A stretch of DNA of 5,155 nt from Methanosphaera sp. SHI613 (GTDB lineage: Archaea > Methanobacteriota > Methanobacteria > Methanobacteriales > Methanobacteriaceae). Below, piece by piece: positions 1-5,155 of this stretch; position 1 is the first letter of the stretch; each line of letters starts with the position of its first letter. The notes under the pieces are model-generated. The model was not told the origin of the DNA. It made no database searches and saw only the letters and a program-made list of their open reading frames with translations. The DNA lies in assembly GCA_003266145.1 (NCBI GenBank), contig MVJJ01000053.1:1-5155 (forward strand). The letters are read 5' to 3'. The position numbers and the translations under genes were made by a program.

Positions 1-156
1 AATAATACAGAAAATGATGAGCAATACCCTGACGGTATTACAGGTAAAAAATTAGCCAGACAAGGAAGAGTTTGGATAATGAAACTAAATCAAGTAGTTC
101 CTGATGAAGAGGGATTGGAAACTGTTGAAGAATCAACTACTGAAAGCGAAGAGTAA
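1..156 (+). CDS. 3' end of an unrecognised gene with acidic C-terminal tail (partial)
   Basis: The first reading frame is open from the window edge to a TAA stop at 154-156, giving 51 C-terminal residues; the start lies before the window. A basic and hydrophobic stretch (KKLARQGRVWIMKLNQVV, about residues 16-33 of the visible part) is followed by a strongly acidic, Ser/Thr-rich tail ending TESEE. Such tails are usually disordered. There is no membrane segment, Cys cluster or recognisable motif, and I do not recognise the family. The frame is supported by sensible residue composition and by a T-tract terminator starting 20 bases after the stop. It is convergent with the surface-protein gene ending at 636, so the two are not one operon. 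Confidence 0.72.
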   Translation, partial: NNTENDEQYPDGITGKKLARQGRVWIMKLNQVVPDEEGLETVEESTTESEE

Positions 157-175
157 ATATTAACTCCCATATTAC

Positions 176-214
176 TTTTTTTTAAAATACATATTATTTT
201 TTTTTTTGTTTTTT
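176..214 (+). terminator. T-tract terminator of the first gene
   Basis: Three T runs lie just after the stop at 156: T8 at 176-183, T11 at 197-207 and T6 at 209-214. No stem-loop precedes them. Archaeal RNA polymerase terminates at oligo-T tracts without needing a hairpin, so this array fits an archaeal intrinsic terminator for the plus-strand gene. Confidence 0.72.
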
Positions 215-606
215 ATAAATTCCAAGATTTCTCAATAAAATTATATAACATATTTGATCAAAATATAAATTCGATTTTATTCCAGGAGCCAACACAAATC
301 CGGATAATGTAATTATTTTATGAATTAAAAGTTTACTTCATTGATAGAAAATAATAGTCAAATAATATTAAGTGTTATAAATCATGAAAATTAATTAACC
401 ACATGTATATTGTAACATGAGAAATATAGTACGTAAACATAGGACAAAATAATATACTATATAAACTAATGGAAAAATAATAGTTAAGTAATTTCTATCA
501 TTTTAATTAAAGATAAAAAGTAGTATTGATATGGAAATAGCATAGCATCAAAGTCTTCAAAATTAATTCTTATTTTGAATTTTAAAAACAATTCATATTA
601 CACATT
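215..606. other. Convergent intergenic spacer, no supported gene
   Basis: This stretch lies between two terminators of convergent genes. It is very AT-rich with stops in all frames, and I see no convincing ORF, tRNA or ribosome binding site. It holds a GC-richer patch at 281-305 inside a 21-codon open stretch (258-320). A hairpin has an 8-bp stem (TTCAAAAT at 556-563, ATTTTGAA at 572-579). A related block occurs twice (AAAATAATAGT near 348-358, AAAAATAATAGT near 473-483), and TGATAGAAA at 342-350 is inverted at 492-500. In sequence this AT-rich, short repeats arise easily by chance. Confidence 0.6.
556..579. repeat. Inverted repeat, 8-bp perfect stem with 8-base loop
   Basis: TTCAAAAT at 556-563 is the exact reverse complement of ATTTTGAA at 572-579. 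It lies beyond the T-tract terminator of the minus-strand surface-protein gene. On the plus strand it is followed by TTTTAAAAA, not a clean T-run, so it is a weak terminator candidate in either direction. It may be a backup transcript end or chance pairing in AT-rich DNA. Confidence 0.35.
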
Positions 607-634
607 AAAAAAAAGATAAATGGAAGAAAAAAAA
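607..634 (-). terminator. Double T8 terminator of the surface-protein gene
   Basis: Read on the minus strand, the TAG stop at 638-636 is followed almost at once by T8 (634-627), then 12 bases later by a second T8 (614-607). Two T-tracts within 30 bases of the stop, with no hairpin, match the archaeal intrinsic terminator pattern. Confidence 0.72.
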
Positions 635-635
635 T

Positions 636-1718
636 CTAATATGAATAAACATCTTCCGAAGTATATTTAGGTTCTGATGTAGGTTCCGGTTCATAGGAAG
701 GTCTTTCATTTCCAGAATTATATTGTTGCGAATAACCTGGTTGCACATTAGAACCTGTATCCACATATCCTTCATCAGCAGTATCATTAGTATCGTTTTC
801 TTTTACTTCAGGATCATGAATACTGAAGTCAATAACTGATAGGTCATTAGCGTTTATCTTTATACTACCCAATACCTGGGTGTCATTACCGTTTGTATAT
901 ATAATGTTATATGTATAATTTGTAGAGCCGTTTTCGGTTTCTTCCTGAGCTTCACCTAATGATAAATAACTGGAGTAGTTATAATCTTTGCTGTTCAATG
1001 TCTGTTGAGCAAGTTGTTTACATTCTTCTTTTGTATGTACTGTAGACTGTTCCTCTTCAACATACAAGTTTAGCAGCTCACCAGTATCCCCATCATATGA
1101 TGCTATCATAACACCTTTATTTACTTCTACATCATATATTGTTCTGTTATCAGAGACAAATGAGTATACATCATATGTGTCATTGTCGGCTGGTGTTCTG
1201 TGTTTAGCGTATTCTGCCTTAGCCAGTTTAATGATATCCTCTTTAGATAATTTGGCCTTGACATCCGTCGTTTTATCCATATGACATACATATACTGCAT
1301 AAATAGTGTCAGCACCATTACCTGGAAGTGTATTACCATCGACGACCATGTAAATGTATTCAACAAAGTCATCCTTCTCCACTACAGCCTCGACACCATA
1401 AACGGCCTTACCATTATCGTACTTAAATGGACCATATACGTTGACCTTTATGTCGGCATTTCCATATAAATCCTTTAGAATCTTAGTATATGCTTGACTT
1501 ATCTGTGCTGATGATAAAGGTGCCGTTGTACCATCACTATCCTTTTTTACTTTCTTATGATAATCTGTTATAGCTACCTGTTGTATATCCGCTGAGGTAT
1601 TCAATGACAATATGGTACTGTCGCCATGTGCTCTAGGCTGAACATACGTCATATAACCATAAACAGATACAGATAAAATAGCTACAATGATTAAACCAAT
1701 TATAACCTGTTTTCGCAT
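636..1718 (-). CDS. Secreted, membrane-anchored protein with PepSY-like repeats and many N-glycosylation sequons
   Basis: A 360-residue protein if translation starts at the ATG at 1718-1716. An in-frame GTG at 1727-1725 would add three residues but lies inside the Shine-Dalgarno AGGTGA (1729-1724), which sits 5 bases before the ATG, so the ATG is preferred. After a short basic start (MRKQ), residues 5-22 form one hydrophobic segment, a signal anchor or signal peptide; the rest should be extracellular. Three similar units follow, about 72-130, 157-222 and 228-302. Each has a short helix-forming stretch and then strands; unit 2 ends with DGDTGELLNLYVE, typical of PepSY-like domains. Nine N-X-S/T sequons are visible (N40, 179, 191, 247, 263, 267, 278, 308, 311). 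The tail from about 303 is disordered and rich in Asp, Glu, Pro, Ser and Tyr. There are two ectodomain Cys, C145 and C233. The domain call is from pattern only; the function is unknown. It appears monocistronic, with its own promoter and terminator. Confidence 0.85.
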   Translation of the reverse strand: MRKQVIIGLIIVAILSVSVYGYMTYVQPRAHGDSTILSLNTSADIQQVAITDYHKKVKKDSDGTTAPLSSAQISQAYTKILKDLYGNADIKVNVYGPFKYDNGKAVYGVEAVVEKDDFVEYIYMVVDGNTLPGNGADTIYAVYVCHMDKTTDVKAKLSKEDIIKLAKAEYAKHRTPADNDTYDVYSFVSDNRTIYDVEVNKGVMIASYDGDTGELLNLYVEEEQSTVHTKEECKQLAQQTLNSKDYNYSSYLSLGEAQEETENGSTNYTYNIIYTNGNDTQVLGSIKINANDLSVIDFSIHDPEVKENDTNDTADEGYVDTGSNVQPGYSQQYNSGNERPSYEPEPTSEPKYTSEDVYSY

Positions 1719-1723
1719 TCTCT

Positions 1724-1729
1724 TCACCT
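1724..1729 (-). promoter_or_regulatory. Shine-Dalgarno site that fixes the start of the surface-protein gene
   Basis: On the minus strand AGGTGA (1729-1724) is followed by AGAGA and then ATG at 1718. AGGTGA is complementary to the usual archaeal 16S 3' end. Because the alternative GTG start is embedded within this site, the ribosome would more plausibly use the ATG. Confidence 0.7.
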
Positions 1730-1787
1730 ATATTACATTTTAATTTAAATTAATTATAACAAATAATTTTTTAATTGTTATATAAGA

Positions 1788-1820
1788 ATATATTTAAAGT
1801 AATATATAAAATCTTTATTC
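1788..1820 (-). promoter_or_regulatory. Probable archaeal promoter of the surface-protein gene (two overlapping TATA candidates)
   Basis: Read on the minus strand, TTTTATATA (1811-1803) has a purine-rich BRE-like AAAGA just upstream. A second box, TTTAAATA (1798-1791), matches the TTTAWATA consensus exactly. Transcription starting about 25 bases downstream would give a leader of roughly 50-65 bases before the ATG at 1718. The surrounding AT-richness makes false TATA boxes likely, so which box is used cannot be settled by eye. Confidence 0.42.
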
Positions 1821-1863
1821 ATTAATCCAAGAAAAATACTATTAAATCCACAGAATCAAAGCT

Positions 1864-1904
1864 ATTAAAAAGAGGTTATTTTATAATTGATTAAAAGAGG
1901 TATT
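1864..1904. repeat. Short direct repeat, 25-base offset
   Basis: ATTAAAAAGAGGTTATT (1864-1880) and ATTAAAAGAGGTATT (1890-1904) share an AGAGG core offset by 25 bases. They lie upstream of the putative TATA boxes of the surface-protein gene, where an activator could bind. A role is speculative. Confidence 0.35.
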
Positions 1905-1963
1905 AACTTGATAAAAAATTAAATAATTAATCTGTGAAATAGGAACAGGAATAACACCAATAT

Positions 1964-2001
1964 AAAAAAAAGAGATGAATTAACTTATTAAATAAGTTAA
2001 T
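1964..2001 (-). terminator. Hairpin plus T8 terminator after galU
   Basis: Ten bases past the galU TGA stop (2014-2012) lies a perfect 11-bp inverted repeat with a single central base (arm ATTAACTTATT at 1979-1989, its complement at 1991-2001). On the minus strand a T8 run follows at 1971-1964. A stem followed by a T-tract resembles a bacterial-type intrinsic terminator. It would end the phosphonate and galU transcript before the surface-protein promoter. The stem is almost all A-T, so its RNA stability is modest. Confidence 0.66.
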
Positions 2002-2011
2002 GTGGAAAATA

Positions 2012-2863
2012 TCAGTATTTGTTCACTTGTTGTTTAAGATAAGCTATGATATCCTCCCTTACATCATCATGAGTTAATGCCATGTCTATTGAGCTTTTAA
2101 GCCATTCCAATGTGTTTCCGATGTCATATATTTTACCTTCGAATGTACAAGCGTATACATCATCCTGGGTATTAATAGCATCAGTAAGTTGTATTTCCCC
2201 ACCAACACCTTCGGTTGTATTCTCAAGTTTATCAAATATATCTGATGTTAAAATGTATCTACCAGTAATTCCAAGGTTGGATGGTGCATCTTCCAATTTT
2301 GGCTTTTCCACAAGATTATTTACCCTGTATACATTATCTTCAAGTGAGGTTCCATCAACGATTCCATAACGTTCTATTTTATATTCAGGTAACTCTTCAA
2401 TTGCTATAACTGAGCCACCGTATTTATCATACACATTCATCAATTGTTTTGTACATGGAACATCAGAGTACGTGAACGTATCACCTAAGAGTACTGCAAA
2501 TGCTTCATCGCCGATATGTTTTTTTGCACATCTTACAGCATCTCCCAATCCTTTCTGTTTTTTCTGCCGAATATAATGAATATCGGCCATGTTTGTAATG
2601 TCCTGTACCTGTTTAAGATAATCCGTTTTACCTTTCTGTTCAAGGTTGTATTCTAGTTCGAATGATTTGTCGAAGTGATCTTCTATTGTACGTTTTCCTT
2701 TACCTGTAATGATTAATATGTCATCTATTCCAGAGTTAACTGCCTCTTCCACTACATATTGTATAGTAGGTTTGTTAAATACGGGTAACATTTCCTTAGG
2801 TTGTGCCTTTGTAGCAGGCAAAAATCTAGTTCCAAAACCTGCTGCTGGTATGACCGCTTTCAT
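2012..2863 (-). CDS. galU: UTP-glucose-1-phosphate uridylyltransferase (UDP-glucose pyrophosphorylase)
   Basis: This cytoplasmic enzyme makes UDP-glucose and pyrophosphate from UTP and glucose 1-phosphate, providing the glucosyl donor for glycolipids, surface glycans and other nucleotide sugars. The 283-residue length is typical of prokaryotic GalU. The N-terminal nucleotide-binding loop reads AAGFGTRFLPATKAQPKEML (residues 7-26). Other GalU landmarks are GLGDAV (105-110), LLGD (125-128, Asp128 the expected metal ligand), VEKP (185-188), GEIQLTDAI (222-230) and YDIGN (246-250). This set separates GalU from RmlA-type thymidylyltransferases. The ATG at 2863 is preceded by AGGAG (2877-2873) at 9 bases. 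It lies 67 bases after the dehydrogenase stop on the same strand, close enough for co-transcription, but the gap also has a TATA-like element. The stop is TGA, followed by a hairpin terminator. Confidence 0.95.
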   Translation of the reverse strand: MKAVIPAAGFGTRFLPATKAQPKEMLPVFNKPTIQYVVEEAVNSGIDDILIITGKGKRTIEDHFDKSFELEYNLEQKGKTDYLKQVQDITNMADIHYIRQKKQKGLGDAVRCAKKHIGDEAFAVLLGDTFTYSDVPCTKQLMNVYDKYGGSVIAIEELPEYKIERYGIVDGTSLEDNVYRVNNLVEKPKLEDAPSNLGITGRYILTSDIFDKLENTTEGVGGEIQLTDAINTQDDVYACTFEGKIYDIGNTLEWLKSSIDMALTHDDVREDIIAYLKQQVNKY

Positions 2864-2915
2864 GATTTAATTCTCCTAATTTTTTTTATATCATTTACAC
2901 AATATCTAATTTTAA

Positions 2916-2926
2916 CTTTATAAATA
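2916..2926 (-). promoter_or_regulatory. Possible internal TATA box for galU
   Basis: On the minus strand TATTTATAAAG lies in the 67-base gap between the dehydrogenase stop and galU. A start about 25 bases downstream would give a leader of roughly 30 bases containing the galU AGGAG site. The gap has no T-tract terminator in this direction, so read-through from the phosphonate genes is also expected. The upstream BRE region is poor, so this is a weak call. Confidence 0.36.
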
Positions 2927-2930
2927 TAAT

Positions 2931-4061
2931 TTAATATACTTTACTTAATATATCTCGGACTTCCGTTTCATCAAAGATTATTGGATTGTTATCCATTCTA
3001 CCCCCGGTGAATGTTAATTTAATGATGTCATCTATTTCATCTGCTTTAACATCAAACTGTGATAATTTAAGTGGTTGAATATCCTTTGACACATCGGTTA
3101 TCCATTTATCAATTTCTTCAACACTACTTGCATTCCATGCATCCATAAACAAATCATAATCTTCAATGTAATCTTTGTTTCTTTTTAATACCTCGGCAAG
3201 TGTGAGTGCAACGGCATACCCATGAGGTATTCCATATAATAATGTCAATGGATAACTTATGGAATGACATGCTGTTGTTCTTGTATTTGAAAATGCTAGT
3301 CCCGCAAAGAATGCACCCATGTATACTTTTTTCCTGTATTCAATGTTATCCCTGTCATTTAATACTTTGGGCAGATATTCCACAATTAACCCTATGGCAT
3401 CACGTGACAACACTTGCACTATCTTATTTGTTGATACTGACCAGTATGCCTCACATGCGTGACTTAATGCATCGAGTGCCGTGGACAATGTTAGACTTTT
3501 TGGCAGCGTAAGGGTTAATTCAGGTACAAGCCATGATTGTGATGGATATAGATAATCAGCATCTATGGAATACTTTTTGGTATTATCATAATCCCATATT
3601 GTCGCCCATTTTGTACAATCAGATCCTGTTCCGGCGGTAGTGGATGATGCTATGATAGGTATGAAGTTTTCATTTTCCAAATATTTTTTACTTGTTATGA
3701 TATCTACTATGTCACCTACTGTTATTTCCCCATTAGCAGAGTATTCATATAATGCGGATATTGCCTTAGCAAAGTCAATGGATGTTCCTCCACCAATGGC
3801 TATGATTAATTCTGGTTTTTGTTTTATTTGTTTAAAGTAATCATGAATCAAATGCGTATCAAGGCTTTTCATACTTTCATCAAACAGTGTCAATGAATCA
3901 CTTGCATTATCTATAACATCCGACAAATCATTATCCTTGATTAATCGTTTACTGGCAATTAATACCACATTCTCCCATGAGAGATATTCACTTAGTCTAT
4001 TCTTTAATTCATTTACATCATATTCATAGAATTTGATTGGAACGTTATACACCCAGTCCAT
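2931..4061 (-). CDS. Iron-containing alcohol dehydrogenase, probable phosphonoacetaldehyde reductase
   Basis: A 376-residue group III (iron-dependent) alcohol dehydrogenase. The NAD(P)-binding motif GGGTSIDFAK is at 90-99 and TTAGTGSD at 141-148. The four expected metal ligands are present: D197 and H201 in LDALSHACEAY, H266 in TACHSISYP and H280 in GIPHGYA. The C-terminal RMDNNPIIF segment (355-363) resembles the phosphonoacetaldehyde reductase branch. By context it reduces phosphonoacetaldehyde, the product of the upstream decarboxylase, to 2-hydroxyethylphosphonate in the cytoplasm. The start is an ATG with TGGAGG (4074-4069) 7 bases before it. Only 15 bases separate it from the decarboxylase stop, implying one transcript and coupled translation. 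An alternative is another aldehyde substrate such as sulfoacetaldehyde, since this fold is promiscuous; family and context favour the phosphonate role. Confidence 0.88.
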   Translation of the reverse strand: MDWVYNVPIKFYEYDVNELKNRLSEYLSWENVVLIASKRLIKDNDLSDVIDNASDSLTLFDESMKSLDTHLIHDYFKQIKQKPELIIAIGGGTSIDFAKAISALYEYSANGEITVGDIVDIITSKKYLENENFIPIIASSTTAGTGSDCTKWATIWDYDNTKKYSIDADYLYPSQSWLVPELTLTLPKSLTLSTALDALSHACEAYWSVSTNKIVQVLSRDAIGLIVEYLPKVLNDRDNIEYRKKVYMGAFFAGLAFSNTRTTACHSISYPLTLLYGIPHGYAVALTLAEVLKRNKDYIEDYDLFMDAWNASSVEEIDKWITDVSKDIQPLKLSQFDVKADEIDDIIKLTFTGGRMDNNPIIFDETEVRDILSKVY

Positions 4062-4068
4062 TTTTTTT

Positions 4069-4074
4069 CCTCCA
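4069..4074 (-). promoter_or_regulatory. Strong Shine-Dalgarno site of the reductase gene in a 15-base gap
   Basis: TGGAGG (4074-4069), then seven A, then ATG at 4061. The site starts only 2 bases after the decarboxylase TAA (4079-4077), so the two genes are likely translated in step from one mRNA. Confidence 0.75.
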
Positions 4075-4076
4075 AC

Positions 4077-5155
4077 TTATTCCTGTAGTTTATTCATGAA
4101 TGCTTCCTTGTTTTCTATTGGTGTTGTTGTTGGTCTTCCCAAATCACTACGTGAGCCTATACTTACATCAACGATTAAAAGTACTGGCCCTGTAGCAGAC
4201 AAGAAGTTGGGTAGTGTTTTTTGAAGGGATTCCTTGCTATCTGCATGGAATACACCCATATATCCACAGCTAATTGCAATTTTTTCCACGTCAACTGAAT
4301 TCATTACAGTTGGAAGTCCACCTACTGTTTCATGTGCCTGGTTATTGAAGAGGATATGGTAGTAATTTTCTGGTTTATTAGCACCGACTAGTGCCATTGA
4401 TCCCATATGCATTAACAATGCCCCATCACCGTCAAAGCAGAATATTCGTCTATCTCCATGGTTTAATGCAATAGCTAAAGCTATGCTAGAGGAGTGACCC
4501 ATGGATCCTACTGTCAAGAAATCATTGGAATGAGCCTGCTTTTTTTCTTCCCTGTACTCAAACAATTCACGTGATGCCTTTCCAGTAGTTGATACTACCA
4601 TATCATCAAGAGTTAAATTATCAATGACTGTTTTAATAGCATCTTCCCTTGAAAGTGAAAAATCATTGGATTTAGTGGTCTTGAATGATTCAAATGCGCC
4701 CTTTGATACCACATAAGAAATACTATCCCCATTTTCCAGTTTTTCTCTAAAGGTATCCTCAAAGTATTGTCTGACTTCATCCATTGTTGTATCCTTAGTC
4801 AATACCTGGTAGCTTACATCCAGAAGTTCCAACAAATCACATGTTACTGCACCCTGCTTTACATGCTGTGGTTCATCATGAACACCTGGTTGTCCACGCC
4901 AACCTACAATGTAGACTACAGGTACTTTATACACTTCAGGATGAGTTAATGATGTAATCGGATTTACCGCATTTCCAAGTCCTGAGTTTTGCATATAGAC
5001 AAGTCCATACTTACCGGTTGATAAGTGATAACCTGTTGCCAGCGCTACGGCATTTCCCTCATTTGCCGCTATGATATGATTTTTACTGATAGAATACTTA
5101 TCTTCAATGTAATCACAGAATGATTTTAATTGTGAGTCAGGTACTCCAGTATAGA
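4077..5155 (-). CDS. aepY: Phosphonopyruvate decarboxylase (5' end beyond the window)
   Basis: A thiamine-diphosphate enzyme that decarboxylates phosphonopyruvate to phosphonoacetaldehyde, the irreversible step that pulls the unfavourable PEP mutase reaction forward. The frame stays open from the TAA at 4079-4077 to the window edge, giving 358 visible residues; about 10-20 N-terminal residues are probably missing compared with the family (about 370-380). The ATG at 4994 is internal, because upstream codons encode conserved sequence. In visible numbering: TGVPDS (2-7), NEGNAVALATGYHL (31-44) with the catalytic cofactor-activating Glu32, QNSGLGN (55-61), GWRGQPG (84-90), DEPQH (93-97), TTGKASRELFEYRE (190-203), and the C-terminal ThDP/Mg motif GDGALLMHMG (242-251) with NN at 270-271. 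PYR and PP domains are in one chain. The related sulfopyruvate decarboxylase (ComDE, coenzyme M synthesis) is the main alternative; the near-canonical Ppd motifs and the reductase neighbour favour Ppd. Confidence 0.93.
   Translation of the reverse strand, partial: YTGVPDSQLKSFCDYIEDKYSISKNHIIAANEGNAVALATGYHLSTGKYGLVYMQNSGLGNAVNPITSLTHPEVYKVPVVYIVGWRGQPGVHDEPQHVKQGAVTCDLLELLDVSYQVLTKDTTMDEVRQYFEDTFREKLENGDSISYVVSKGAFESFKTTKSNDFSLSREDAIKTVIDNLTLDDMVVSTTGKASRELFEYREEKKQAHSNDFLTVGSMGHSSSIALAIALNHGDRRIFCFDGDGALLMHMGSMALVGANKPENYYHILFNNQAHETVGGLPTVMNSVDVEKIAISCGYMGVFHADSKESLQKTLPNFLSATGPVLLIVDVSIGSRSDLGRPTTTPIENKEAFMNKLQE

Noticed and set aside
402..419. CATGT/ACATG inverted repeat as an operator
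   Set aside because: The 5-bp arms lie between convergent genes, with no nearby promoter to regulate.
348..500. Repeated AAATAATAGT blocks and a distant TGATAGAAA/TTTCTATCA inverted pair, considered as a CRISPR remnant or mobile-element ends
   Set aside because: There are only two imperfect copies, no regular spacers, no target-site duplication and no transposase; low complexity explains them.
2471..2482. GalU Asp-Asp motif reads Asp-Thr (LLGDT, residues 125-129), suggesting a disabled enzyme
   Set aside because: The first Asp is kept, and the second position varies among functional GalU enzymes (E. coli has a single Asp there). The rest of the active-site set is intact.
3206..3840. Plus-strand open frames opposite the dehydrogenase (3206-3511 and 3640-3840)
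   Set aside because: They lie antisense to a gene with complete catalytic motifs, lack ribosome binding sites and give unnatural compositions, so they are frame shadows.
4992..4994. ATG as the start of phosphonopyruvate decarboxylase
   Set aside because: The frame is open upstream to the window edge and encodes conserved family sequence (TGVPDS, NEGNAVALATGYHL), so this Met is internal.

Overview
The window is very AT-rich. Its signals look archaeal: strong Shine-Dalgarno motifs (GGAGG, AGGAG, AGGTGA), TTTAWATA-type TATA boxes, and bare T-tracts just after stop codons as terminators. Together with AT-biased codon use and an Asn/Asp/Thr-rich, single-anchor surface protein, this suggests a methanogen of the Methanobacteriaceae, most like Methanosphaera or Methanobrevibacter. 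That placement is inference; no rRNA or methanogenesis gene lies in the window to confirm it.

Layout: (1) 1-156, plus strand, the 3' end of an unrecognised gene with an acidic tail, followed by a T-tract terminator. (2) 157-635, a roughly 480-base spacer between convergent genes. It has terminators at both ends and otherwise very AT-rich sequence, apart from one small GC-richer patch near 281-305. (3) 636-1718, minus strand, a secreted or membrane-anchored protein rich in N-glycosylation sequons, with three PepSY-like repeats. Its start is best placed at the ATG at 1718, not the GTG three codons upstream. (4) 1719-2011, an intergenic region with TATA boxes for gene 3, a short direct repeat, and a hairpin plus T8 terminator for galU. 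(5) 2012-2863, minus strand, galU (UTP-glucose-1-phosphate uridylyltransferase). (6) 2931-4061, minus strand, an iron-dependent alcohol dehydrogenase of the phosphonoacetaldehyde reductase type. (7) 4077-5155, minus strand, phosphonopyruvate decarboxylase (Ppd/AepY), cut at its N-terminus by the window edge.

Genes 6 and 7 are separated by 15 bases and form the middle of a phosphonate pathway. Ppd converts phosphonopyruvate to phosphonoacetaldehyde, and the dehydrogenase probably reduces this to 2-hydroxyethylphosphonate. The enzyme that makes the C-P bond, PEP phosphomutase, is not in the window and is expected upstream, beyond base 5155. GalU, on the same strand 67 bases downstream, supplies UDP-glucose. 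The set is consistent with building a phosphonate-decorated glycan or lipid at the cell surface. The two catalytic steps are well supported by motifs; the final product and its destination are inferred.
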